Part shown: piece by piece, positions 18,680-26,909 of the stretch
Numbering within the stretch: the first letter of the stretch is position 1
Layout of the letters: each line of letters begins with the position of its first letter
NCBI GenBank assembly: GCA_034436015.1
Contig: DAOTWG010000031.1
Location: 1-64,000, forward strand
DNA: 64,000 bases
Reading direction: 5' to 3'
Source of the DNA: DAOTVX01 sp034436015
GTDB lineage: Bacteria; Chloroflexota; Anaerolineae; Anaerolineales; Villigracilaceae
The notes under the pieces: model-generated
Told to the model about the DNA's origin: nothing
The model's input: only the letters and a program-made list of their open reading frames with translations
Database searches by the model: none
Program-made: the position numbers and the translations under genes

Positions 18680-19471
18680 ATGGACCTGCAACTTCGAGGA
18701 AAACGCGCCTTGGTGACCGGCGCCTCGCGTGGCTTGGGCTATGCCGTGGCACGCGGTCTGGCCCACGAGGGCTGCCACGTCGTCATCGTGAGCCGGGATG
18801 AGGAGCGCATCAAGTCGGCGGCGCGGGCGCTTGCAGAAGAAACCGGCGCGCGCGTGTTGGGGTTGACCGGCGATGTGAGCGCTGTCGAGACTCCTCCCCG
18901 CTTGGTAGAGGAAAGCGTCCGTTTGCTCGGCGGCTTGGATTTGCTGGTGACCAACGCTGGCGGTCCGCCGGCCGGCGCGTTCGACTCGTTCTCCGAGGAG
19001 GATTGGCGCAAGGCGATCGATCTTTCGTTTCTGAGCCACGTGCGCCTGATTCGAGCAGCCCTGCCCTACTTGCGCCGGTCTCCGGCGGCCAGTGTGTTGA
19101 CAATTACCTCCTATGCTGTCAAACAGCCGATTCCCAATCTGGTGCTTTCCAACTCTGTGCGCGCCGCGACGGTGGGGTTGACCAAGTCCTTGGCGCTCGA
19201 ATTGGGCGCGCAAGGCATCCGCTTCAATTCGATTCTGCCGGGATGGACGGAAACCGAGCGCGTGCATGAACTGATGGCCTTCCGCTCGCGGCAAAATGGG
19301 ACTACAATTGAGGAAGAATTTGCCCGACAATCGCGCGAGAGTCCACTGGGACGGATGGCGCGCCCCGAAGAGTTCGCCAATGTCGCCGTCTTTCTGCTCT
19401 CGCCGGCCGCCAGTTACCTCACCGGTCTGATGATGACCGTGGACGGCGGCATGTACAAAGGGTTATTCTAG
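18680..19471 (+). CDS. SDR-family oxidoreductase lacking the canonical YxxxK
   Basis: 263 residues, single Rossmann domain. The NAD(P) motif TGASRGLG lies at residues 14-21, LVTNAGG gives the NAG motif, and the C-terminus VFLLSPAASYLTGLMMTVDGG is typical of 3-oxoacyl-ACP-reductase-like SDRs. At the active site the catalytic Ser is present (TITSYAVKQPIPN), but the expected YxxxK is read as NSVR in LVLSNSVRAATVGLTKS, so Tyr and Lys appear replaced by Asn and Arg. Proteins annotated as 3-oxoacyl-ACP reductase with this variant exist as a recognisable SDR subgroup; their reaction is not known to me. AAAGGAG lies 7 bases before the ATG. The cDPGS-like gene starts 16 bases downstream, so they form an operon. 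Confidence 0.88.
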   Translation: MDLQLRGKRALVTGASRGLGYAVARGLAHEGCHVVIVSRDEERIKSAARALAEETGARVLGLTGDVSAVETPPRLVEESVRLLGGLDLLVTNAGGPPAGAFDSFSEEDWRKAIDLSFLSHVRLIRAALPYLRRSPAASVLTITSYAVKQPIPNLVLSNSVRAATVGLTKSLALELGAQGIRFNSILPGWTETERVHELMAFRSRQNGTTIEEEFARQSRESPLGRMARPEEFANVAVFLLSPAASYLTGLMMTVDGGMYKGLF

Positions 19472-19486
19472 TCCTCGGGAGGTCTC

Positions 19487-20839
19487 ATGCCAGTCCGCAC
19501 GATCATCATGGGCGCTGCCGGGCGCGACTTCCACAATTTCAATGTTTTCTTCCGTAACAACCCCGATTATGAGGTCGTGGCCTTCACTGCCACACAGATT
19601 CCCGCCATTGAGGGGCGCCTCTATCCGCCGGAATTGGCCGGTCCGCGCTATCCCAAGGGTATTCCGATTTATGCCGAGGAGGATCTGACAAACCTCATTC
19701 GCGAACTCGATGTGGAACGCGTGGTCTTCGCCTATTCGGATGTGCCGCACGAATACGTGATGCACAGGGCTTCGCTGACGTTGGCCGCCGGCGCGGATTT
19801 CTGGCTGATGGGGCCGAAGACGACGCAGATTCGATCCGGCAAGCCGGTCGTCTCAGTATGTGCTGTGCGTACTGGCTCTGGTAAGTCGCAGACAACTCGC
19901 CGCGTCGCCCGTGTCCTGCGCGCGATGGGGTATCGTCTGGCCGTAGTACGTCATCCTATGCCCTATGGCGATTTGCGTCGTCAGAAGGTACAACGCTTTG
20001 CCAGCTATGCCGACCTCGAGAAACATGAGTGCACAATCGAGGAACGCGAGGAGTACGAACCGCACCTTGACAACGGCGTCATCGTCTATGCCGGCGTGGA
20101 TTACGAGGAGATTCTGCGCCAGGCCGAGCAAGAAGTGGATATTATCTTGTGGGACGGCGGCAATAATGACTTCCCGTTCTATGTTTCCGACCTGCACATT
20201 GTGGTTGCCGATCCGCACCGTCCGGGCCACGAGAGCAGTTATCACCCCGGCGAGGCGAATGCGCGCGCGGCGGATGTGCTTGTCATCAACAAGGTGGACA
20301 CCGCTGAACCACAGGCTGTGATTCGCGTGCGCGAGAATCTGCGCGTCTTGAACCCAACAGCGACGATCATCGAGGCGGCCTCTCCTCTCTTCGTAGATGA
20401 CCCCGCTGCTATCCAGGGTAAGCGTGTCCTAGTCATTGAGGATGGGCCGACGCTGACTCACGGCGAGATGGCCTACGGCGCGGGGTATGTGGCTGCTCAG
20501 CGTTTCGGGGCGAAGGAAGTTGTGGACCCGCGTCCGTTCGCGGTTGGGTCCCTTGTCAAAACGTATGAGCAATACCCCAAAACCGGCCCCATCCTGCCTG
20601 CTATGGGCTATGGTCGTCGGCAGATGAAAGACCTGGAAGCTACCATCCGACGCGCCGACGTGGATATGGTCGTTGTCGGCACGCCGATGGATCTCGCGCG
20701 CGTCATCAAACTGGACAAGCCCTACCAGCGCGTGCGCTACGAATTGCAGGAAATTGGCCGGCCGACCTTGGAGGATATCCTAAAGGAAAAGTTCGAGCAG
20801 ACAGGAGATACGGCGGCGTCACGGCAGATGCGTTCATAG
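19487..20839 (+). CDS. Cyclic 2,3-diphosphoglycerate synthetase-like GTPase
   Basis: 450 residues. An N-terminal Rossmann-like region (MPVRTIIMGAAGRDFHNFNV) is followed by a P-loop, VCAVRTGSGKSQTTRRVARV near residues 124-143, and WDGGNNDFPFY. A C-terminal part has LVINKVDTA (GTPase NKxD-like). The family is annotated as cyclic 2,3-diphosphoglycerate synthetase, an enzyme studied in thermophilic methanogens where it makes the compatible solute cDPG from 2,3-DPG and ATP. Many bacteria carry homologues whose product is not established, so the true role here is open. Start supported by CGGGAGG 7 bases upstream. Co-transcribed with the SDR. Confidence 0.85.
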   Translation: MPVRTIIMGAAGRDFHNFNVFFRNNPDYEVVAFTATQIPAIEGRLYPPELAGPRYPKGIPIYAEEDLTNLIRELDVERVVFAYSDVPHEYVMHRASLTLAAGADFWLMGPKTTQIRSGKPVVSVCAVRTGSGKSQTTRRVARVLRAMGYRLAVVRHPMPYGDLRRQKVQRFASYADLEKHECTIEEREEYEPHLDNGVIVYAGVDYEEILRQAEQEVDIILWDGGNNDFPFYVSDLHIVVADPHRPGHESSYHPGEANARAADVLVINKVDTAEPQAVIRVRENLRVLNPTATIIEAASPLFVDDPAAIQGKRVLVIEDGPTLTHGEMAYGAGYVAAQRFGAKEVVDPRPFAVGSLVKTYEQYPKTGPILPAMGYGRRQMKDLEATIRRADVDMVVVGTPMDLARVIKLDKPYQRVRYELQEIGRPTLEDILKEKFEQTGDTAASRQMRS

Positions 20840-21130
20840 AGGTCGGTGCGTTGGCATGTTGTTGAGAGGGGTGGTTTACTCGGTAAGGGGGGCGTCTCCC
20901 GCGGCTTGTGAAAGAATGCCTCTCGGCGGCAAGGGTGGGGAAAGCACGGTTGCCTGTGCCCTTGCAGACCGCCGGAGGCGGCGAAGCGACCCTTTGACCG
21001 TTGGGGAGATCGCTTTGACGGTTGCCCTGTCTTGGAGTAGTGCGGTATCGGGCAGGTTCGCAGTGGAGCAACTGACGATTGTTCAGAGACAAGGGGGATT
21101 GTACCTTGTTGAGGATGCTGGAAGACGAGG
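20840..21130. other. Intergenic, nothing recognised
   Basis: About 290 bases after the cDPGS-like gene. No terminator or gene was identified. A heptamer-type repeat begins near its downstream end. Confidence 0.35.
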
Positions 21131-21180
21131 CGGTGGACCGTAGGTAGCAGACCGTTCATCGTCCACGGTCTGTCGTCTAT
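21131..21180. repeat. Heptanucleotide tandem repeat, copy 1
   Basis: Reads in 7-base units such as GACCGTA, GACCGTT, CATCGTC, CACGGTC, TGTCGTC, TATGATC. The last unit touches the stop codon of the minus-strand membrane protein. Related to the repeats at 21781-21830 and 38370-38433. Confidence 0.6.
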
Positions 21181-21776
21181 GATCCCAGCGCGAAACCGGC
21201 GACAAAGGCGGCGGTCATCAGCAGGAGCAAGGCCGGCAGGATGCGCAGAATCGTCGCGCGCGGGACGATGGGATGGCCGGTTTTCAGGAAAGACAGGAGC
21301 AGCCCGCCGAGGCCGATCAGCGCGCCGCCCAGGCCGACCAGCGCGAAACCGGGGCGCGCCGCTCCCTGTGCGGCAAGGATGCTCGGCAGGAGGAAGATGA
21401 CCATCCCCGAGACACCGTGAACGACGACGAGCAGAATGACCGGCAGACGACTTTTGAACGGCAGGGAACGGGTGACGGCAATCGTCAAGAACCCGCCCAG
21501 GGCGAAGAACAGGTACGGGGTCCGCCAAGCGGTGAGATGCTCCCCAACCAACCCCAGCGAGAGGCTGAGCGGGATGACGGTCGAGACGATGACCACGACC
21601 GGGCTTTCCAGCACCTCCAGGCCGAGGATGATGAGCAGCAGGCAGGCGACCAGCAGGACGCCGAAGGCGATGGTGTAGGCGATGATGGGGACTTCATCCA
21701 GACCGTTGACGCCAACGGCGACCTGGTAAGCCGCCAGCAGGCTGGTGAGGAAGAGAAAGAGGCGGGAGAGTTTCAT
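21177..21776 (-). CDS. Multi-pass membrane protein of unknown function
   Basis: 199 residues, almost entirely hydrophobic with about six to seven predicted membrane helices (for example LFLFLTSLLAAYQVAVGV, YTIAFGVLLVACLLLIILGL, LPVILLVVVHGVSGMVIFLL, ILPALLLLMTAAFVAGFAL). No family motif recognised. The start at 21776 (MKLSRLFLFL) is preferred because the upstream extension would be translated from a tandem repeat. The gene lies between two copies of a heptamer repeat and directly downstream of the CtaB-like gene on the same strand, so the two may share a transcript. Confidence 0.65.
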   Translation of the reverse strand: MKLSRLFLFLTSLLAAYQVAVGVNGLDEVPIIAYTIAFGVLLVACLLLIILGLEVLESPVVVIVSTVIPLSLSLGLVGEHLTAWRTPYLFFALGGFLTIAVTRSLPFKSRLPVILLVVVHGVSGMVIFLLPSILAAQGAARPGFALVGLGGALIGLGGLLLSFLKTGHPIVPRATILRILPALLLLMTAAFVAGFALGS

Positions 21777-21780
21777 AGTT

Positions 21781-21830
21781 GGACGGTGGACGACAGACGG
21801 TAGACGGTCCACGGTCTACTGTCCACCGTC
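21781..21830. repeat. Heptanucleotide tandem repeat with palindromic ends, copy 2
   Basis: Seven consecutive 7-base units: GACGGTG, GACGACA, GACGGTA, GACGGTC, CACGGTC, TACTGTC, CACCGTC (21782-21830). The outer arms GACGGTGGAC and GTCCACCGTC are perfect inverted copies, so the element can fold into a hairpin. It separates the ctaB-like gene from the membrane-protein gene and touches the stop codon of the former. Confidence 0.75.
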
Positions 21831-22668
21831 AGAGAGAAAGCAGAATCATCGAAGCGAGCATGTAGAGCGATGCGTACTTGAACAGGCTGTAGTTGACCCG
21901 CTCCGAGGGGCGGAAGACGGCGGCAAACGAAAGCACCAGCAGTCCGGCGGAGAGGACGGCCATCAGGCGCAGGAAGCCGGCCTGGACGCCGATCATCACG
22001 CCCGCCACGCCCATGCTGGCGGCAGCGATGATGGCCGAGAGGGCGATGACGGCGCGAGTCGTCTCGAAGCCGTAGGTGGAGGGAAAGGTCGGGATGCGCG
22101 CCGCCTGATAGTCGGCGAAGTAGCGCATCGAGAAAGTCAGGATGTGGGTGGGAATCCAGAATAAAACGGCCATGCTGAGCAGGATGCCAATGAGGTCAAT
22201 CTGGCCGGTCGCTATCACCCGCCCGGCGAGGATGGGCATGCCGCCCGAAATCCCGCCCCAGACGATGCTCCAGCAGGTGCGGCGCTTGAGCCAGATGGTG
22301 TACACGATCACGTCGAAGAACAGCCCGGCGAAGACGACCAGCCCGTAAAGCGGACTCATCGCCACGGCCCAGCCCACGCCCAGGGCAGAGAGAATCAACC
22401 CCAAGCGCAGGGCTTCTGCCGGAGAGACGCGCCTATCGGCAATCGGGCGGTGGTGGGTGCGGTTCATGACCGCGTCAATGTCGCGGTCGTACCACATGTT
22501 CAACACGGTCGAGCCGCCGATGGCGAGGAAAAGACTGCCCGCCACGCCAAGCAGAATCCAGCCCGAAGGCGCGGTGTGGGCGCTGAGATACCCGGCCAGT
22601 CCGGTCGCCAGCAGCAGGCCGGTCTGGAGGGTTTTGATCAGGGGGAGATAAAGGAAAAGTTTAGACAT
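21829..22668 (-). CDS. ctaB: UbiA-family prenyltransferase, protoheme IX farnesyltransferase-like
   Basis: 279 residues with about nine membrane helices, normal for heme O synthase. The first Asp-rich motif is NMWYDRDIDAVMNRTHHRPI (NxxxDxxxD), and CtaB-type text YTIWLKRRTCWSIVWGGISG plus GMPILAGR follows. A second motif region is RYFADYQAARIPTFP. CtaB farnesylates protoheme to heme O for heme-copper oxidases. No oxidase genes are in the window, and other UbiA paralogues (such as chlorophyll or quinone prenyltransferases) are less likely given the WLKRRT and GGxxGxMP motifs. No Shine-Dalgarno precedes the ATG. Confidence 0.85.
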   Translation of the reverse strand: MSKLFLYLPLIKTLQTGLLLATGLAGYLSAHTAPSGWILLGVAGSLFLAIGGSTVLNMWYDRDIDAVMNRTHHRPIADRRVSPAEALRLGLILSALGVGWAVAMSPLYGLVVFAGLFFDVIVYTIWLKRRTCWSIVWGGISGGMPILAGRVIATGQIDLIGILLSMAVLFWIPTHILTFSMRYFADYQAARIPTFPSTYGFETTRAVIALSAIIAAASMGVAGVMIGVQAGFLRLMAVLSAGLLVLSFAAVFRPSERVNYSLFKYASLYMLASMILLSL

Positions 22669-23042
22669 TAGATGCCGGCCGGTCAGTGTGTGTGACGGGG
22701 CCCGGTCATCAACGATGGGGCGAGCTTAGGTTCCCACCGCGGGTAGTGTTTTTCAAGCCGATGTGCGGACTTCTTCTCATCCTGGGCGCCGAAAAGGGCC
22801 TTTGCGCTGCCCGTGTTTCTCCTACCGTTAAGGGAAAGCCACTGTCTATGTGACATTCACAGGATGGGACGGGTCAGGTTCTCGTACTGGTCCAACAGCA
22901 GGTGGCTTCGGTGGGCCGGCGCGATGGCCTCTGGCTTGGCGCGGGGCTCAGATCGCGAAAGTGTTTCACGCGGGCGAGCTGCTCTACAAGGGTGCGCAAG
23001 AGGTTGCCGGCGGAATGCGAGGGCGAGGAATAGGGAATGCAT
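22669..23042. other. Intergenic, nothing recognised
   Basis: About 370 bases between the CtaB-like gene and the NUDIX gene. Overlapping short frames on both strands show no motif. The promoter of the ctaB transcript must lie here but could not be assigned. Confidence 0.35.
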
Positions 23043-23606
23043 TCATCGCTTGTCCTCGTGCGCGATGACGCGCGAAGCGCGTCCAAGATGAGGCCGTGCA
23101 AGGAAGAGAGCCGCCAGCGACTTGGCATCTTGAATCTCCCCCTGTTCGGCCATCTGAAAGGCGCGGGACAAGGGGATATGCTCGACGGCGAGGAATTCGT
23201 CTGCATCGGCGCGCAAAGGGCTGTGGAAAAGGTCGCGTCCTAGAAAGACGTGCATGTATTCTGTCGAATAACCCGGTGCCAGGTAGAAGCCACCGATCCG
23301 TAGCAAGGTGTTGGCAGCCATGCCGGTCTCCTCGCGAATCTCGCGTCGGGCGCATGCTTCTGGTGGTTCGTTTTCCTCTAGTGTGCCGGCCGGCAGTTCA
23401 AGCAACTCCCGACCCGCCGGGTGACGATATTGGCGCACGAAGAGTAGATTATCCTCGTCGTCCAATGGCAGGATGACGACTGCCCCCGTATGCACGACGA
23501 CATCGAACCAGACGCGACGCCCATCCGGCATTTCCAATTCCTCGCGACGGATATGGAACGCGCGACCGGTGTATTTAATTTCGGAATCTTGCACTTGGAA
23601 TCGCAT
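23043..23606 (-). CDS. NUDIX hydrolase, ADP-ribose pyrophosphatase-like
   Basis: 187 residues. The NUDIX box is complete: GTLEENEPPEACARREIREE followed by TGMAA (Gx5Ex7REUxEEXGU). The preceding FVRQYRHPAGRELLELPAG is the pattern seen in the NudF/ADP-ribose pyrophosphatase group, which splits ADP-ribose to AMP and ribose-5-phosphate. The start at 23606 is supported by CCGGAGAATC upstream; a longer frame would overlap the LysM gene. It lies 65 bases downstream of the LysM lipoprotein gene on the same strand. Confidence 0.92.
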   Translation of the reverse strand: MRFQVQDSEIKYTGRAFHIRREELEMPDGRRVWFDVVVHTGAVVILPLDDEDNLLFVRQYRHPAGRELLELPAGTLEENEPPEACARREIREETGMAANTLLRIGGFYLAPGYSTEYMHVFLGRDLFHSPLRADADEFLAVEHIPLSRAFQMAEQGEIQDAKSLAALFLARPHLGRASRVIAHEDKR

Positions 23607-23671
23607 GATTCTCCGGAAAAGAAATGCCCAGGCGAATCGACCGGCCTGGGCTAGGGAACACGGGGCGATGG

Positions 23672-24379
23672 TCAGGGAATGTTCAGGACCTGACCAACCG
23701 TAAGGGTATAGGGCGGGGTCAGATTGTTGGCGTAGACGATCATCATGGGATCGACATCGCCATAGGCGCAAGCAATGCTATAAATTGTATCGTTGGCCTT
23801 TACCGTGTAGGCGGCCGGGTGCGGAATCAGAGCACGCTCGCCGGGGAAAGTTTTTCCGCTTTGGGGAATCTTCAGTTCCAGGCCGGGCATGAACAATTGC
23901 CCGTCTTTGAGATTGTTGATCGCTAATAATTCCTCCGGGTCAAGGTTGAAACGGCGAGCAATGCAGTAAGGGAACTCTCGCGGTTGGAGCGTGTAGGTCA
24001 GGGGGAGACCGGGCGTGGCGGTAGGAACAACCACCCCGGGGAAAGAGGTGGGAGCGGTCTCTGTTCCGGGGTAAGATGTGACAACTGGCGTCATTGCTTC
24101 TTCTGCCGGCGTGAGCTCGGCGCCCGGCATCGTTCCGGCGGGCGTTTCTGTAGGTAAGCCAAGCGCTGCAGCGGTTTGTGTGGCATAGGCATAGAGCAAC
24201 TGAATGGGGTCTTCCGTGGGTAAACCCTCTTCGAAGGGGATGGTCTCGAAACCGATCTCGCTGGTAGCTGTTGCCGTTGGCAGGGGAAGGGGTCCGGCTG
24301 TCATCGAGCGTTCGCAGGCAGCAAGCCCCAAGGCTGCAAACGCTAGGAACGCGATGACAATACTGGCTTTACTCTTCAT
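23672..24379 (-). CDS. Secreted lipoprotein with two LysM domains
   Basis: 235 residues. A lipoprotein signal peptide ends in LAFAALGLAACERS with the lipobox Cys near residue 21. A Thr/Pro/Glu-rich spacer follows (about 25-130). The C-terminus has two LysM repeats: YTLQPREFPYCIARRFNLDP to LELKIP, and YTVKANDTIYSIACAYG to VGQVLNIP. LysM binds peptidoglycan-type glycans, so the protein probably sits on the outside of the membrane attached to cell wall or sheath material. The start at 24379 has GGAGGCAACC before it; an ATG 12 bases upstream overlaps that site. Confidence 0.88.
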   Translation of the reverse strand: MKSKASIVIAFLAFAALGLAACERSMTAGPLPLPTATATSEIGFETIPFEEGLPTEDPIQLLYAYATQTAAALGLPTETPAGTMPGAELTPAEEAMTPVVTSYPGTETAPTSFPGVVVPTATPGLPLTYTLQPREFPYCIARRFNLDPEELLAINNLKDGQLFMPGLELKIPQSGKTFPGERALIPHPAAYTVKANDTIYSIACAYGDVDPMMIVYANNLTPPYTLTVGQVLNIP

Positions 24380-24508
24380 GGTTGCCTCCATAAGAAAACA
24401 CGGGCTAGAAAAAATAGCCAATGCAAGGTTATGTTGATACTAGCACAACCTTGCCTCAGCGTCAAGCGGCGAAACGGCGCATCGCACCTAGCGCGGTCTC
24501 TGGTATAG

Positions 24509-24514
24509 TATAAT
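24509..24514 (+). promoter_or_regulatory. TATAAT -10 box of the tRNA-Arg gene
   Basis: Perfect TATAAT 11 bases before the mature tRNA 5' end; no strong -35 is seen. Confidence 0.6.
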
Positions 24515-24525
24515 ATACTATCCAC

Positions 24526-24597
24526 GCCCCAGTAGTTCAATGGACAGAACAGGGCACTCCTAAGGCTCTGATGTAGGTTCGATTCCTGCCTGGGGCA
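24526..24597 (+). tRNA. tRNA-Arg (anticodon CCT)
   Basis: Cloverleaf reads acceptor GCCCCAG/CTGGGGC, D-arm GTTC/GAAC, anticodon loop CTCCTAA (anticodon CCT, codon AGG), T-arm GTAGG-TTCGATT-CCTGC, discriminator A. The last anticodon-stem pair is an A/G mismatch. The 3' CCA is not fully encoded (CCT follows). It converges with the minus-strand ssb gene 12 bases downstream. Confidence 0.93.
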
Positions 24598-24609
24598 CCT
24601 ATTGCCATT

Positions 24610-24993
24610 TCAGGCTTCGTATTCCGCCGGCGTTTCCTCGATGGCAGTCAGGGGTTCTTCCTCTGCCTTACGGTCGAGCATCTGCATTCCCAAGGCGACG
24701 ACCTTTGTGTAGTAGCGCGTCTCGCCTTCTTTATCTTCGTAGCGGTCGGTCTTCAGGCGGCCTTCCAGGTAGACGAGACTGCCCTTGTGCAGGTATTCCT
24801 GGCAGATTTCTCCAAGTCGTCCCCAGGCTTCCACGTTGACCCATTCGGTGTTCTCTTTGACCTCGTCGCCGCTTCTCCAGCGGCTGGAGACAGCCAGGCT
24901 GAAGTGGGCGACCTTCTTGCCTCTGGGCGTGAAGCGGGTCTCTGGGTCCCTGCCCAGATAGCCGATGAGCTGAACGCGATTCAGTGCAGGCAT
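24610..24993 (-). CDS. ssb: Single-stranded DNA-binding protein (paralogue 1)
   Basis: 127 residues, one OB fold: MPALNRVQLIGYLGRDPETR at the start, then AHFSLAVSSRWR, TEWVNVEAWGRLGEICQEYL and GSLVYLEGRLKTDRYEDKEG, all standard SSB text. The C-terminus ends PAEYEA and lacks the acidic DDDIPF-type tip that recruits repair and replication proteins; the other ssb at 49422 has it. Ribosome binding site AGGAGGAAGAAC. Upstream DNA up to 25257 holds divergent promoters for ssb and panC. Confidence 0.95.
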   Translation of the reverse strand: MPALNRVQLIGYLGRDPETRFTPRGKKVAHFSLAVSSRWRSGDEVKENTEWVNVEAWGRLGEICQEYLHKGSLVYLEGRLKTDRYEDKEGETRYYTKVVALGMQMLDRKAEEEPLTAIEETPAEYEA

Positions 24994-25257
24994 GTTCTTC
25001 CTCCTGGTTCGTAGGTGGTAGAATCAAAGGGGCTTTCCATTGCATACCTTTCGCGCAGCTTCTCATTACTACGTTGCCGAGTATGGCATTGTCCCTCCCT
25101 AATTGTATTCCCCAAAAACAGGCGGTGAACCTGCTGCGCAAAAACCGGCGTTGTTCACCCGGACGGCGGCTTTCCTCTTGACGAGGGAAAGGATATCTTG
25201 CTTGTTTTAGTGTAGTCGGAAATTCAAAAAAGTCAAGGACTTTTCAGGAGAATCAAC

Positions 25258-26091
25258 ATGAAGGTCGTTACCACCTTTGCGGAATTACGACAGGCGCGCG
25301 CGGCGTTGCCCGGACCGGTTGGTTGTGTGCCGACGATGGGCTACCTGCATGAAGGTCATCTTTCCCTGGTGCGCCGGGCCAGAACGGAATGCGCCAGCGT
25401 TGAAGTCAGTATTTTTGTCAACCCAACTCAGTTCGGGCCGAACGAGGATCTGGATAGGTATCCTCGCGATTTGCCGCGCGACCTGGCCATGCTCGAAGCG
25501 GAGGGCGTGGACTTGGTCTGGACGCCGACGGCAGCCGAGATGTATCCGCCTGGTTTTCAGACGTGGGTGACGGTCGAGAAGTTAAGTCAGGGGTTGGAGG
25601 GGGGGGCGCGTCCCGGTCACTTTCGCGGCGTGGCGACCGTGGTCACGAAATTGTTCCATGGTATGCTTCCTGATAGAGCCTATTTTGGTCAGAAGGATGC
25701 CCAACAGGCCGCCGTTATTCGCCGCATGACACAGGACCTGAATTTTCCTATCGAGATTATCGTATGCCCGACAGTGCGCGAACCAGATGGACTGGCAATG
25801 TCCAGTCGTAATGTGTATTTGAATCCAGAGGAACGCCAAGCGGCTACCGTGCTGTTTCGCGCGTTGAACGCAGCCGAGCAGGCTTATCGAAAAGGGGAGC
25901 GACGCGCCGAAGCATTGCGCCGGATGGCGCAAGAGGCGATCGAGGCGGAACCGCTGGCGCGGTTGCACTATGTCTCCTGTGCAGATTATGAAACGCTGGA
26001 AGAACTGGAAAAGGTAGAAAGAAAAGCGCTCCTTTCCCTGGCAGTGTACATCGGCCAGACGCGCCTGATTGACAATGTTGTTTTGGAATGA
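25258..26091 (+). CDS. panC: Pantothenate synthetase
   Basis: 277 residues. It joins pantoate and beta-alanine with ATP to give pantothenate for coenzyme A. Motifs in order: VPTMGYLHEGHLSLVRRA (HIGH-type ATP motif), SIFVNPTQFGPNEDLDRYPR, AYFGQKDAQQ, REPDGLAMSSRNVYLNPEER (KMSKS-type MSSRN). Start preceded by TCAGGAGAATCAAC. The panB gene of the same pathway lies far away at 63371-64000, so the pathway genes are scattered. Confidence 0.97.
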   Translation: MKVVTTFAELRQARAALPGPVGCVPTMGYLHEGHLSLVRRARTECASVEVSIFVNPTQFGPNEDLDRYPRDLPRDLAMLEAEGVDLVWTPTAAEMYPPGFQTWVTVEKLSQGLEGGARPGHFRGVATVVTKLFHGMLPDRAYFGQKDAQQAAVIRRMTQDLNFPIEIIVCPTVREPDGLAMSSRNVYLNPEERQAATVLFRALNAAEQAYRKGERRAEALRRMAQEAIEAEPLARLHYVSCADYETLEELEKVERKALLSLAVYIGQTRLIDNVVLE

Positions 26092-26636
26092 TTCGCGTTT
26101 CTCGTGGCTTCGGGGAGGGGGAATGCCAGCTCATAGCCACATCTTTGCCCTCACGCCTGACGAGTCACAGGAAGCCCTAGGATGAGCTTGCGAGCAGGTA
26201 AGGAAGGTTTGTCGCCGGGTTGAAGGTCGGTGGTAAAACAAGGAGACGCTAGCAGCCTTGCTGTGACTGGCACAGCGCGGGCATCTTGGCGATAGTGAAA
26301 AGGAGATGAGGAAACGCCTTCCCGGTAGCCTTTGTTTGCCTCGACTTGGCGGCTGTCCGATGGGCTTGTCTTTTCAGGAGGGGCGGCAAAGGTAGGGGAA
26401 AAATCCGGCGATTCCGGGGCGAATCTTCAGTACCTCGCGCAGGCCGAGAGTGTTATATTGGTTATGGAAAAGACGGCCGTTTCTAAAGAACTTGAATTTG
26501 TCATACAAATACAGGAAGTTTGTTTGCGCCAATGATGATGCTTTGCACTATTTCCCTCTTGGCGGAAACCCGGATAATGAGGGTGGATGGGGGACTTGCC
26601 CCCCTTCCTTTGTCCACATCCCAAGGAGCATAGTCC
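26092..26636. other. 545-base intergenic region before the ferredoxin-oxidoreductase operon
   Basis: No gene recognised. The promoter for the downstream operon must lie here; a TATATT near 26453 is a weak candidate. An ORF over 26427-26741 on minus is not supported by motifs. Confidence 0.35.
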
Positions 26637-26882
26637 ATGCCTGTCCAAGGTGTAATTACAGTTGACGATTCGTATTGTAAGGGTTGTGAACTTTGCGTGG
26701 CGATGTGTCCACAAAAGGTGTTGGCGCTTGATGAATATCATCTAACTCCAAAGGGCTATCATCCGGCGCGGCTTGTGCGGGAGGGGTGTACTGGTTGCGC
26801 CGTCTGCGCCGTGGTCTGTCCGGAGGCGGCGATCACGGTATATCGCGAGGCCGCTTCGGTGAAAGCGACGCTGCCGGCCTGA
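26637..26882 (+). CDS. 2-oxoacid:ferredoxin oxidoreductase, ferredoxin-like delta subunit
   Basis: 81 residues with two 4Fe-4S motifs, CKGCELCVAMCP and CTGCAVCAVVCP. It is the electron-transfer (delta) subunit of a four-subunit 2-oxoacid:ferredoxin oxidoreductase. AAGGAGCATAGTCC precedes the ATG. The gene order delta-alpha-beta-gamma matches KorDABC/Vor operons. Confidence 0.93.
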   Translation: MPVQGVITVDDSYCKGCELCVAMCPQKVLALDEYHLTPKGYHPARLVREGCTGCAVCAVVCPEAAITVYREAASVKATLPA

Positions 26883-26909
26883 TGCGGGCAACGAGCACGA
26901 GGAGACACT

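Noticed and set aside
26427..26741. 104-aa minus ORF before the ferredoxin gene
   Set aside because: Overlaps the real ferredoxin subunit on the opposite strand and has no motif.
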